DNA of 53,158 nt from a virus. Positions 16,448 to 24,934 of the stretch are shown here, piece by piece (within the stretch, counting starts at the first letter, position 1; each line of letters opens with the position of its first letter). Location: positions 1 to 53,158 of the IMG/VR virus record IMGVR_UViG_3300020183_000104; one strand, given 5' to 3'. A program made the position numbers and the translations under genes. A model generated the notes under the pieces. It was given only the letters and a program-made list of their open reading frames with translations. It was not told the DNA's origin and made no database searches.

Positions 16448-18001
16448 ATGGAAGGGTTAGTGAACGACTTCGCCGATTTATTCTCGGGGAACCTGCGCTC
16501 TTACGGGCGGTGGGATCCGGTCTCCGGGAACATGTCGACGGTAAAAGGGGAGGTCTCGAACGACCAGTACCTGGAACACCTGGAGGGTGGAATCGGGTTA
16601 GGGATCGTTCCTGTCTCGGACGGTGGTACCTGCAAGTTCGGGGCGATCGATGTGGACAAGCACGAGTCGCCGGAGGATATTGATTTCAAGGCGTTGCAAG
16701 CCAAGATCAACGAGTACCGGCTTCCGCTGGTGATGTGCCGGACCAAACGCGGGGGTGCACACCTATACCTTTTTGGCGACGAATACCTCCCGGCCAAGCA
16801 GGTGCGACGGGTGCTCGGATCGTGGCGGGATGTACTGGGGATTAAGCACAAGACCGAGATCTTTCCGAAGCAGGACTCGCTCGTAACTTCGAGTGGCGAG
16901 AAGGCGCTTGGTAACTGGATTAACCTTTGCTACTTCGACGCTGAGCAGACGCTCAGGTACGGATTCGACGATGATTGCAACAAGCTCTCGTTTGATCTTT
17001 TCCTTCAATATGCGCAAAGCAAGCGCGTCACCGTCGAGCAACTCGCCGAGCTTACCCTTCGCGAGCACCTGGAGGCACCACCCTGCATCCAAAAGATGAT
17101 TCACTCCGGCGTCGAGTCCGGTGCTCGGAATGAGGCGCTGTACAACGTCACCGTGTACCTGAAGAGGGCGAGGCCCGATAACTTTTTCGACGACGCGGTA
17201 GCGCTTAACGGTACGATGTTCGATAAACCGCTCGGGAACGCGGAAGCGAAAAAGGTCATTCGTTCCGCCTCACGGCGCGACTACCTGTATCGGTGTGCCG
17301 AGGAGCCCTGCAAGTCGCTTTGCGATCGGAAGGTGTGTGTAACCCGCGAGTTCGGAATCTCGATGGATGAGAAAAAAGTACTCGACGCCCACGACGCGCT
17401 ACCCCAGTTCTCGGAGCTGATCGAATACCTGTCGGACCCGCCTCGGTGGGGTATACACGTCAACGGGCAGTTGATCTCGAACATCCCGACCGTGGTGCTG
17501 AGGGACCCGAGCCTGATGGGTACGCTCATCTTCGAGCGACTCAAGATCAACATCCCGAAGATCACCCTCGATAATTGGCGCTCCCGGGTGTTGGATCCGC
17601 TGGTACCGAATATCCGGACGATCGAGGTGCCGAAGGAGGCGTCGGCGTCAGGGATCGTGCAAGCGAAGTTCGCCGAGTTCGTGCAGAAGGCCGATCTGTC
17701 CAAGGACGGGAAGGACACCAGTGATCGTAAAGCGCTGCTGCGTAACATCCCGATCGTGCAGGTCATCGACGGGACGCGTTGCGTAGTGTTCCGGGGGACC
17801 GCCTTCTCTGAGTACTTGAAGCGGAATAAAGCCGAGGTTCAGACCGGCATGGATCTGTGGACCACGCTGCGGCGCGATTGCAACGCCTCACACGATAAAA
17901 TCCGCGTGCCGGGTGGTAAGACCCTGAACGTCTGGTACGCTCCCATCACCGAGGAATATGAGGTCAAGGTCGATGAGCCTGAATTTACAACCGAGTTCTA
18001 A
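16448..18001 (+). CDS. primase-polymerase, archaeo-eukaryotic primase (AEP) type
   Basis: 517 aa. The AEP catalytic core is visible: motif I GAIDVD (Asp68, Asp70), motif II RGGAHLYLF (His105) and motif III region KTEIFPKQ (about 135-141). It resembles the primases of TOTE and phage PrimPol families, which make primers and can extend them. A GARNEALYNVTVYLKR stretch (about 226-240) fits a PriCT-like helical domain. Four cysteines (283, 288, 292, 297) form a probable zinc knuckle. The C-terminal 200 residues are unassigned. It is the first early gene, right after array R1 and its own promoter, as expected for origin-proximal priming. AEP PrimPols also occur in the Z-genome cyanophage S-2L. Confidence 0.82.
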   Translation: MEGLVNDFADLFSGNLRSYGRWDPVSGNMSTVKGEVSNDQYLEHLEGGIGLGIVPVSDGGTCKFGAIDVDKHESPEDIDFKALQAKINEYRLPLVMCRTKRGGAHLYLFGDEYLPAKQVRRVLGSWRDVLGIKHKTEIFPKQDSLVTSSGEKALGNWINLCYFDAEQTLRYGFDDDCNKLSFDLFLQYAQSKRVTVEQLAELTLREHLEAPPCIQKMIHSGVESGARNEALYNVTVYLKRARPDNFFDDAVALNGTMFDKPLGNAEAKKVIRSASRRDYLYRCAEEPCKSLCDRKVCVTREFGISMDEKKVLDAHDALPQFSELIEYLSDPPRWGIHVNGQLISNIPTVVLRDPSLMGTLIFERLKINIPKITLDNWRSRVLDPLVPNIRTIEVPKEASASGIVQAKFAEFVQKADLSKDGKDTSDRKALLRNIPIVQVIDGTRCVVFRGTAFSEYLKRNKAEVQTGMDLWTTLRRDCNASHDKIRVPGGKTLNVWYAPITEEYEVKVDEPEFTTEF

Positions 18002-19712
18002 AGAGACGAGTATCGATTATGACCCTAAAACCGGACGATTCATCGTCTCTTCCCAGCCTTGGCTTCTGGAAAAAGTGCGACAGATTCCTAATCGTCGCTG
18101 GGATTCTCGTCGAAGAGTGTGGACTGCTCCTGCGTTGCGAGCTAATGCTGAGTATATACTCGGTGCTTTTCAAAGTCGCTGTCTTACTGACCGAGCTTCT
18201 GCTGCAGCTCAAGCGGCTCTCGAGAAATCCCGTCCTGTTCAGGGCTCAATGTTTCCGGCTGGTTACACTTTCCGAACGACTCCTCGGCCGTATCAGAGAC
18301 AAGCTCTTGATCGAGCATTCGACAAGAATGTCTTTGCGTATTATATGGACATGGGTACAGGGAAAACGAAGGTCTCTTTGGACCTGTTAGGTGCGCTGTA
18401 CCTTGACCAAAAGGTAGACCGCCTCCTCGTCGTTACTAAGTTTTCGACCCGCAGGAATTGGGAGCGTGAGGTCGGGATTCACCTGCCCTTCGAGGCGGAC
18501 ATCATGGTGCTTGATACCACGAAGCCCAAAGTGTTCGAGAAGTGGAACACGGCGGGTGATCGGTTCAAAATCCTTATCGTCGGGACCGAATCGCTCGCCG
18601 CAGGATCTGCCGTGAACTACGCGGACGCATTTCTGATGGTTTCGACTCGGGCCGCGATGGTGGTGGATGAGGCACACATGATCAAGAACCATTCGGCGGT
18701 GAGGAGTAAGGCATGCGTCTCGCTCGGCCGCAAAGCCGAGTACCGGTTCATCATGACCGGCACCCCGGTGGCGAATGGTCCGATGGACGTCTTTATGCAG
18801 TTCGAGTTCCTGGACCCGAATATCATCGGGATAGGGGATTTCTATTCTTTCCGTAATCGCTACGCGGTGATGGGCGGCTACGAGGGGAAGGAGATCGTCG
18901 GGTATCAGAATCTGGATGAACTGATCGAACTGATTTCCCCGTTCATCTTCCAGGTGCGTAAGTCCGAGGTGCTCACCGAGTTACCCCCGAAAGTGTTCGC
19001 TGTGCGCGAAGTGCAGATGACTGATGAGCAAAAAAGATTATATCGACAGATTTCTAAAGAAGACAAAGCAGTATCTGGAGATCGAGGCGTCACCGTCAAG
19101 TCAGTGCTTGAGCGAATGCTCAGGCTACAGGAGATCTGTGGCGGGATCATTGCGTACGAGCGAAATCCTGACCTTTACAATCCGGACATGTACGAGCATT
19201 GTCGTATCCCGGGTAAGAATCCGAAGGTCGAAGAGCTAAAGGCGATAATGGAGGAAACCGACGGCTCGGTGATCATTTGGTGTCGATTTCTGGAGGAGAT
19301 CGCGATGGTGAGCGAGGCCTTACGCGAGACTTACGGTCGGCGATCCGTAGTAGAAATCCACGGCGGTATTGGGGAGCTGCAGCGGGATGATAATGTCCAG
19401 GCATTTCAGCGCGGCAAAGCGCGGTTTCTAGTCGGCAATGCAGCAACGGGTGGTGTGGGTCTGAATATGACTCGGGCTGAGACTGTGGTGTATTTTTCGA
19501 ATTCGTTCTCCTTTACCGATCGTGATCAGTCCGAGGATCGTGCGCATCGGATCGGGCAGACGAAGTCGGTTACTTATATTGATCTGGTGTGCGAGGGGTC
19601 GGTGGACGAGGTGGTGCTTGATGCACTGCGAAGTAAAAAGGACGTCTCCGAATACGTGCGCCGGAGCATTAATGATGCAAACGAAGATATCTTACGCCGA
19701 TTACTCTCCTAG
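17973..19712 (+). CDS. SNF2-family (SF2) helicase/translocase
   Basis: About 579 aa from the ATG at 17973, which has a GAGGT site 8 nt upstream; the in-frame ATG at 17958 is less well spaced. The N terminus (YDPKTGRFIVSSQPWLLEKV, then RRWDSRRRVWTAP) resembles a HARP-like DNA-binding module. SF2 motifs follow: Q-type YQRQALDRAF, Walker A MDMGTGKT, DEAH box VVDEAHMIKN, motif III MTGTPVANGP, motif V GNAATGGVGLNMT and motif VI DRDQSEDRAHRIGQT. It overlaps the primase 3' end. Phage SNF2 proteins act in replication, recombination or fork remodelling. No DnaB-type replicative helicase is found in the window, so this or the UvrD-like protein may do unwinding. Confidence 0.92.
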   Translation: MSLNLQPSSKETSIDYDPKTGRFIVSSQPWLLEKVRQIPNRRWDSRRRVWTAPALRANAEYILGAFQSRCLTDRASAAAQAALEKSRPVQGSMFPAGYTFRTTPRPYQRQALDRAFDKNVFAYYMDMGTGKTKVSLDLLGALYLDQKVDRLLVVTKFSTRRNWEREVGIHLPFEADIMVLDTTKPKVFEKWNTAGDRFKILIVGTESLAAGSAVNYADAFLMVSTRAAMVVDEAHMIKNHSAVRSKACVSLGRKAEYRFIMTGTPVANGPMDVFMQFEFLDPNIIGIGDFYSFRNRYAVMGGYEGKEIVGYQNLDELIELISPFIFQVRKSEVLTELPPKVFAVREVQMTDEQKRLYRQISKEDKAVSGDRGVTVKSVLERMLRLQEICGGIIAYERNPDLYNPDMYEHCRIPGKNPKVEELKAIMEETDGSVIIWCRFLEEIAMVSEALRETYGRRSVVEIHGGIGELQRDDNVQAFQRGKARFLVGNAATGGVGLNMTRAETVVYFSNSFSFTDRDQSEDRAHRIGQTKSVTYIDLVCEGSVDEVVLDALRSKKDVSEYVRRSINDANEDILRRLLS

Positions 19713-19721
19713 TGGTATAAT
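19713..19721 (+). promoter_or_regulatory. extended -10 promoter
   Basis: TGG followed by a perfect TATAAT (19716-19721). No good -35 box is seen (TTACGC at 19692), so this is an extended -10 type. It is 29 bp before the next ATG, with the recurrent ATAGAGGA element at about 19735. Confidence 0.5.
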
Positions 19722-19750
19722 AGGAGTCTGCTACATAGAGGAATAGAGCG

Positions 19751-20098
19751 ATGTCATTCCGAGTATTCGTGACCCAAGAAGTCACTACCGCGAACTACAC
19801 CGACCTTGATCGGTGGGGGGAACCCACATTCTTAACCGCGTCTGAGGTCTCGAATGTACGAACTTCGGTCCATAACCGTAAACTGGTACACGTCATCCGA
19901 TCGAAGCTCGAGACCTTTGACCCGCAGCGTGACTATATCGCACCGTCTGGATCTCCAATTGTCACGGGGATTGTATTCGCTGTACTGGCAGCTCAGGGCG
20001 TCCGAAAGTTCCCAGTACTCAAGTGGAATAACCGAGACCGGATATACACTTTGGTCCTTGTAGAAATTGATTCGACGGAGGTGGAAGATGTCATCTGA
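19751..20098 (+). CDS. hypothetical early protein
   Basis: 115 aa with mixed alpha/beta character (RVFVTQEVTTANYTDLDRWG; RIYTLVLVEIDSTEVED). There are no cysteine motifs or TM segments. It has its own extended -10 promoter and the ATAGAGGA ribosome-site element upstream, and overlaps the next gene by 11 nt. Its place between SNF2 and other replication genes suggests a role in replication or host takeover, but no family is recognised. Confidence 0.65.
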   Translation: MSFRVFVTQEVTTANYTDLDRWGEPTFLTASEVSNVRTSVHNRKLVHVIRSKLETFDPQRDYIAPSGSPIVTGIVFAVLAAQGVRKFPVLKWNNRDRIYTLVLVEIDSTEVEDVI

Positions 20099-20531
20099 AG
20101 ACGCACTCAACGAGGAATTCCGGATCTACGACGGATTAAAGCTCACCGAGCTGATAATTCGCATGCACGAGATTCAGGGCAAGAAGGACCGGCTCGAAGC
20201 TCAGGCGAAAGAACTGAACAAGCATTTTGACTTCTTGCGAATCACCAAGATCCCCGGGCAGATGGAAGAGGAGGGGATCGACCGAATCAACGTCACCGGG
20301 GTGGGACGGGTGTCGCTCACCGCAGATATGCACGTGTCGGTCAAGGCGGACAAGAAGGCTGATTTCTACCAGTGGCTGCGCGATAACGGTCGGTCGGACT
20401 TGATCGCCGAGACTGTGAATCCGTCGACGTTAAAGGCTACGGTAAAGAATATGGTCAAGAGCGGTGAGGCGTATCCGGATGAACTCCTGAACGTTTCTCC
20501 TTTCACGCGTGCCTCGATTACGAAGGCATAA
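20088..20531 (+). CDS. conserved phage protein of the replication region
   Basis: 147 aa from the ATG at 20088, chosen because GGAGGT stands just upstream. The N-terminal half is a coiled coil (LTELIIRMHEIQGKKDRLEA, then QAKELNKHF). The C-terminal half (GVGRVSLTADMHVSV, FYQWLRDNGRSDLIAETVNP, SFTRASITKA-like end) resembles small phage proteins that combine a helical hairpin with a compact beta domain and lie beside recombination or ssDNA-binding genes. The function is unknown. Genes 20088-22768 run without clear internal promoters. Confidence 0.62.
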   Translation: MSSEDALNEEFRIYDGLKLTELIIRMHEIQGKKDRLEAQAKELNKHFDFLRITKIPGQMEEEGIDRINVTGVGRVSLTADMHVSVKADKKADFYQWLRDNGRSDLIAETVNPSTLKATVKNMVKSGEAYPDELLNVSPFTRASITKA

Positions 20532-20600
20532 GGACGAATTCGGCGCAAGCCGGGTACTGGCGGGAGGTCCCGTCTGTTAATTGTAATGGAGTAATCACAA

Positions 20601-21347
20601 ATGGCGAAAGCTAAAGGGTTAGTTGCTACCGCGAAGAGCGATTTCAATATTGTCACTACGGATGCTCCCGAGTGGCTCCCGACCGGCACGACGCGGGGAA
20701 CGGAGAACATCACGACGGACGACATGATCATTCCTCGAATCGAGCTGATTCAGGCGTTATCCCCTGCGCGGAACAAGAAGGACTCCTCCTACATCGAGGG
20801 GGCCGAAGAGGGGATGCTGTTCAATAACGTGACCCGCGAGCTTTACGGCGAGTCGGTCACCGTGATCCCGGTGTTCTACACCAAGCAGTACCTGATCTGG
20901 AAGGACCGCAAGCTCGGTGGCGGCAGCAATGGCTTTCGGGGCGCATTCAACACCCGCGAGGATGCACTGGCCGAGATCTCCAAGCTCGGTGAAGATGGGC
21001 TCGAAGCGACAGATACCGCGCAGCACTTCGTGCTCGTACATCATCTGGGGCAGGTCACCGAAGCTGTGCTTTCGATGAGCAAGTCGAAGATGAAGGTCAG
21101 CAAGCGTTGGAATTCGTTGGTGCGCATGACAAATATGGATTCGTTCGCTCGCGCTTACACGTTGTCTTCGGTTGAAGAGACCAACGCGCGGAACGAGTCT
21201 TATTATAATTTCAACATCGCACCGTTTGGATTCGTGAACAAATCGCTTTACGATCGGGCTCTCCAGCTCTTCACCACGATCAAGTCCGGTGGCGTCAAGG
21301 TCAGCAATGATTACGATGCTGCCGATGCTGGTGAATCTGAGTACTGA
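20601..21347 (+). CDS. conserved phage protein, possible DNA-binding/replication accessory
   Basis: 248 aa. The sentence-like motif MIIPRIELIQALSPARNKKD near residue 43 and the following YIEGAEEGMLFNNVTRELYG, YTKQYLIWKDR are typical of a widespread phage family next to helicase and polymerase genes, often suspected to bind ssDNA; I cannot name it securely. The middle is beta-rich, and the C terminus is acidic (NDYDAADAGESEY), as in many ssDNA-binding proteins. Its stop overlaps the start of the UvrD-like helicase by one base. A 69-bp gap precedes it, with no convincing promoter. Confidence 0.6.
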   Translation: MAKAKGLVATAKSDFNIVTTDAPEWLPTGTTRGTENITTDDMIIPRIELIQALSPARNKKDSSYIEGAEEGMLFNNVTRELYGESVTVIPVFYTKQYLIWKDRKLGGGSNGFRGAFNTREDALAEISKLGEDGLEATDTAQHFVLVHHLGQVTEAVLSMSKSKMKVSKRWNSLVRMTNMDSFARAYTLSSVEETNARNESYYNFNIAPFGFVNKSLYDRALQLFTTIKSGGVKVSNDYDAADAGESEY

Positions 21348-22768
21348 TGCACGTCCGGGCCATTTACGGTCCTCCTGGCACCGGTAAGACCACGGAGTTA
21401 CTGCGGTTAGTGCAGTACACACGCGAGACCGGTGTCCAGGCCGAGCAGATAGCGTTTCTATCGTTCACCCGTGCGGCGGCGAGTGAAGCGTTATCCAGGC
21501 TCGGTCTGAAGCGGTCCGATAACGTATCGACGATTCACGCGATGGCGTTTCGCTCTCTGAGGTTGAAGCAAGCTCAGGTGGTGGACCATATCAAGCTGCG
21601 TGAGTTCTCTAAAGTCACCGGCATTCCGATCGTCGGCAAGTCCCCCGAGGACGATGAAGAGCGCACCGACGGGGATGCTTACTTGGATCTTCTTAACTAT
21701 GCACGGAACACTTTTAGCCACCCTTCCGAAGTCTACGAGACTTCGGATCGTCCGGGCACTCGTGCGGAATACGAGATGTTCGTCTCTGCGTACGCGAACT
21801 GGAAGAAGACCTACGGTTATTACGACTTCACCGATATGCTCGAACGAGCCAGTTCGGGAGCTGTTCGACAAGGGATTGAGGTCCTTTTTGTCGACGAGGC
21901 GCAAGACCTTTCACCTCTGCAGTGGCGTGTTATTGAGCGGCTCACAAAACGCGCTCATCAAGTTTTTGTCGCGGGGGATGATGACCAAGCAATATATGCT
22001 TGGTCGGGCGCTGATCCACACGGTATGGCAAAATTCTGTTCGAAGCACAAGGGTGATAGCGTTGTGCTCTCGCTCTCGCATCGACTTCCTGTTGCAGTGC
22101 ACCAAAAGTCCCAGTCCCTCATTCGCCGAGTCCTTTTCCGCGTGGATAAGAAGTTCGATTCTTGTGGACGCTCAGGCACAGTACGGAACCATGGGTCAAT
22201 GGCGTCGGTTGATGTTGAACACGGCGAGGATACGCTGGTTTTGGCACGGACGCATTCAATCCTGCGCGAGGCTGAAAACGCGCTCATCGATCGCCGCATC
22301 CCCTATGTTCGCGAATCGGGCCGTCCGGGAATGTTCCAGAATCGGTATGCCGTTGGCCTTCGATCCTACAACAAGATTCGTGACGGAAAACGTTTATCAG
22401 ACTCTGATCGATCGGCTCTCTTTACAGTGGGATCAAGGGAGACAAAGGCAGCGCTTGAAAGAAACGATTACATGGCAGTCGTGGCATTCCCCTTCTACAT
22501 TGCGATCGAAATGCCACACCGCGTTATCGATTACTACCAGGAGGTCGACGTCGATGTGGAGCCGACTATACGACTCTCCACTATTCACGCAGCTAAGGGC
22601 CATGAGGCGAATCGCGTCATCGTACTTACGAATATGACGAACCGCGTGGCGGATAATGCACACACTAAGCCTGATGATGAGATCCGGGTGTGGTACGTGG
22701 CGTTGACACGCAGCAAAGACGTATTGGATATTGTGGAGGGCTACAATGGCTATAACCTAGATAATTGA
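21347..22768 (+). CDS. UvrD/Rep-like SF1 helicase
   Basis: 473 aa, short for the family (UvrD is about 720 aa). Motifs in order: Walker A IYGPPGTGKTTELLRLV, motif Ia FLSFTRAAASEALSRL, motif II VLFVDEAQDLSPLQWRVIER, motif III VFVAGDDDQAIYAWSGAD, motif V STIHAAKGHEANRVIVL and motif VI VWYVALTRSKDVLDIV. All ATPase motifs are present. The reduced 2B-like region explains the size. It would unwind DNA 3'-5' in replication or repair. Its stop codon overlaps the -35 box of the next promoter. Confidence 0.93.
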   Translation: MHVRAIYGPPGTGKTTELLRLVQYTRETGVQAEQIAFLSFTRAAASEALSRLGLKRSDNVSTIHAMAFRSLRLKQAQVVDHIKLREFSKVTGIPIVGKSPEDDEERTDGDAYLDLLNYARNTFSHPSEVYETSDRPGTRAEYEMFVSAYANWKKTYGYYDFTDMLERASSGAVRQGIEVLFVDEAQDLSPLQWRVIERLTKRAHQVFVAGDDDQAIYAWSGADPHGMAKFCSKHKGDSVVLSLSHRLPVAVHQKSQSLIRRVLFRVDKKFDSCGRSGTVRNHGSMASVDVEHGEDTLVLARTHSILREAENALIDRRIPYVRESGRPGMFQNRYAVGLRSYNKIRDGKRLSDSDRSALFTVGSRETKAALERNDYMAVVAFPFYIAIEMPHRVIDYYQEVDVDVEPTIRLSTIHAAKGHEANRVIVLTNMTNRVADNAHTKPDDEIRVWYVALTRSKDVLDIVEGYNGYNLDN

Positions 22769-22793
22769 CAGATAACCCCACGAGTGATATAAT
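22765..22793 (+). promoter_or_regulatory. strong sigma70 promoter of the polymerase/Z operon
   Basis: -35 TTGACA 22765-22770, 17-bp spacer, -10 TATAAT 22788-22793, with a TG extension. It overlaps the stop of the helicase gene and is 27 bp before the ATG at 22821, with AGAGGA at 22811. It probably drives the SSB-like protein, polymerase, PurZ, MazZ and DatZ. Confidence 0.88.
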
Positions 22794-22820
22794 AGACCCT
22801 TCACCACTATAGAGGACTTA

Positions 22821-23096
22821 ATGAAACAGTACGACAACACCAATTCCGGTCTGTTGATGCGGAATGAAAATCGGACCACAGACTCGCATCCCGAATTTAC
22901 TGGATCGCTTAACGTTGAAGGTCGCGACTTCTGGGTCTCGGCCTGGGTCAACATTGGCAAGCCCGGATCTAAGATCGAGGGGAAGCGCTACTTCTCGATT
23001 AAGGTCACGCCGAAGGACGCTCCGAACCGCGCGAACACGGGTCGCAAGAACGCGGCGACGAATTACGACGATATAGACGACGATATCCCATTTTGA
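22821..23096 (+). CDS. small protein with SSB-type C-terminal tail
   Basis: 91 aa. The body (HPEFTGSLNVEGRDFWVSAW, then INIGKPGSK-like and KRYFSIKVTP) is a small beta fold similar to short phage proteins of unknown function (DUF736-like in style). The C terminus is acidic and ends in DDIDDDIPF, the same tip as bacterial SSB (DDDIPF), which recruits SSB-binding partners. A role as phage ssDNA-binding protein or as a mimic that recruits host repair/replication proteins is inferred. It is first in the polymerase operon, right after a strong promoter, and its stop overlaps the polymerase start (TGATG). Confidence 0.72.
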   Translation: MKQYDNTNSGLLMRNENRTTDSHPEFTGSLNVEGRDFWVSAWVNIGKPGSKIEGKRYFSIKVTPKDAPNRANTGRKNAATNYDDIDDDIPF

Positions 23097-24934
23097 TGAA
23101 CATCCCACGCATTGACGGTCAAATCCCCTACTTGGTGGTGGACACTGAAACCACCGGCCTCAATTGGTTGGAGGATGAGGTATTTGGCGTCTCGATCGCA
23201 CTTCCTGACGGCACCGCCGGGTACTGGGATGTACGGGCGACGCCAAAGATCCTGGATTGGCTAAGCGATCTTATCGCCGAGGATCGGGTTGGGGTGTGGG
23301 TTGGGCATAATTTCAAGTTCGACCTGCACTTCCTGCGTGAAGCTCGGGTGAGCATTCCGACCGACCGGATCGATTGCACGATGATTCGGGCGGCGCTGAT
23401 CAATGAGCATGAACCGACCTACGGGCTGGATTTCTTGGCGCGGAAGTACGTTGGGGCGCAGAAGGACACGGAGATTTACGATGAACTGGCGAAGATATTT
23501 GGTGGCCGTGCTACACGCAACGCGCAGATGCCGAACATTTCACGCGCTCCTCAAGAGATCGTGGCGCGGTATGCAATCCTGGACGCGGTAGTCACGCGGA
23601 AGCTTTACCTGTGGCAGCGCGACGAGATCGAGAAGCAGAACCTGCATCGAGTCCATAGTCTCGAGCGTGAACTAATGCCCGTCATTATCGATATGGAGAC
23701 CGAGGGTGTGCGGGTCGACGTCGATATGGCCGAGAGAGCCTCCCGACACCTCACGAAGCGCATCGACGATATGCAGCGGGACTTGAATACGGAGGCCGGG
23801 TTCGAGATCAACCCGAACCCCTCCGGATCGATCGCGCAGCTATTCAAGCCGACCCTAGGGGAGGACAATGAGTGGTACCTGATCGACGGGACCCGGGCAG
23901 GGAAGACCGATGGCGGGAAGGCATCGATCGACGCTGATTGCTTGCGTCGTATGAAGCATCCGGCGGCGAAGATGATCCTTGATCTCCGCAAAATGCTCAA
24001 GACCCGCGACACTTTCATTCAGGGCCATATCCTTGGTCACCAGCAGGACGGGGTGATACACTGTAACTACAACCAGACCAAGAACGATGCGGAGGCCGGG
24101 ACCGGCACCGGGCGGCTTTCGATCACAAATCCGGCGCTGCAGCAGATTCCGTCGCGGGACGTAGCGATCAAATCGCTCGTGCGCCCGATCTTCAAGGCGG
24201 ACCACGGCGCGAAATGGTTGGGGCTCGATTGGTCGCAGTTCGAATTCCGGGTAGCGAATCACTACGGGCAGGTGCCGTCGATCCTGGAGGCCTACCGGGT
24301 AAATCCGAATCTGGACTTTCACCAGTTGGTGTCCGATATGACCGGCATCCCCCGGAACGCGCAGTACGCCGGGGGTCCATCCTCGAAGGCGATAAATCTC
24401 GGGCTCGCTTTCAATATGGGTTCCGGGCGGCTGGCCCAAGAATGCGGACTTCCCTACACCGAGGAGACGGGGCCGAATGGGAACGCGTACCTTAAGGCGG
24501 GACCCGAGGCAATGGAGCTTTTCGAGCGGTACCATGCCGCGAACCCCGGGATGCGGAACATGGCAAACAAGGCGAGTTCGATCGCCAAAGAGCGCGGGTT
24601 CGTGCATTCGATCTTGGGGCGGCATATTCGATTCCCGGGTGGGCAATTCGTGCACAAGGCGTCGGGGCTGATTTACCAAGCGACGTCGGCCGACTGCATG
24701 AAAATGAAGCTCATTGAGCTTCACCGCTATTTGACCGGCCACGGGGTGGGGCGGCTGCTGCTGTCCGTGCATGATGAGGTCGGAATCTCGCTTGATAAGG
24801 ATTCGCTGAATCACGCCGCGAAGATCGCGCAGATTTACACTACATTTGATGGTATCGATTGCCCGATCAAGCTCCGGGTACCGATTACCTGTGATTGGGG
24901 CTTGGGTGAAGACTGGTACGAGGCAAAAGGATGA
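23096..24934 (+). CDS. dpoZ: family A DNA polymerase with 3'-5' exonuclease (DpoZ-like)
   Basis: 612 aa from the ATG at 23096 (a TTG at 23093 is also in frame). The exonuclease domain has motif I VVDTETTGL (Asp16, Glu18), motif II VGHNFKFDLHF (Asp76) and motif III YAILDAVVT (Tyr159, Asp163). The polymerase domain has TGRLS, motif A GLDWSQFEFR (Asp378), motif B SKAINLGLAF (Lys431) and motif C LLSVHDEVGI (Asp560). There is no 5'-3' nuclease domain. The residue matching E. coli Pol I Phe762 is Leu435, a variant known in viral PolA. Its stop overlaps the purZ start by 4 nt; in Z-genome phages a polymerase in this position is called DpoZ. Whether it prefers Z over A cannot be read from sequence. 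Confidence 0.93.
   Translation: MNIPRIDGQIPYLVVDTETTGLNWLEDEVFGVSIALPDGTAGYWDVRATPKILDWLSDLIAEDRVGVWVGHNFKFDLHFLREARVSIPTDRIDCTMIRAALINEHEPTYGLDFLARKYVGAQKDTEIYDELAKIFGGRATRNAQMPNISRAPQEIVARYAILDAVVTRKLYLWQRDEIEKQNLHRVHSLERELMPVIIDMETEGVRVDVDMAERASRHLTKRIDDMQRDLNTEAGFEINPNPSGSIAQLFKPTLGEDNEWYLIDGTRAGKTDGGKASIDADCLRRMKHPAAKMILDLRKMLKTRDTFIQGHILGHQQDGVIHCNYNQTKNDAEAGTGTGRLSITNPALQQIPSRDVAIKSLVRPIFKADHGAKWLGLDWSQFEFRVANHYGQVPSILEAYRVNPNLDFHQLVSDMTGIPRNAQYAGGPSSKAINLGLAFNMGSGRLAQECGLPYTEETGPNGNAYLKAGPEAMELFERYHAANPGMRNMANKASSIAKERGFVHSILGRHIRFPGGQFVHKASGLIYQATSADCMKMKLIELHRYLTGHGVGRLLLSVHDEVGISLDKDSLNHAAKIAQIYTTFDGIDCPIKLRVPITCDWGLGEDWYEAKG

Noticed and set aside
21600-22637. 345-codon open frame on the plus strand, second frame under the UvrD-like helicase
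   Set aside because: The helicase frame has all SF1 motifs. The other frame has no recognisable motif, is Arg/Ser-rich and has no ribosome site.
23855-24814. 319-codon open frame on the minus strand under the polymerase gene
   Set aside because: It lies fully inside a secure polymerase gene with complete motifs; no ribosome site, and the protein is rich in Arg/Pro/Leu as expected from a reverse-strand shadow in GC-rich coding DNA.
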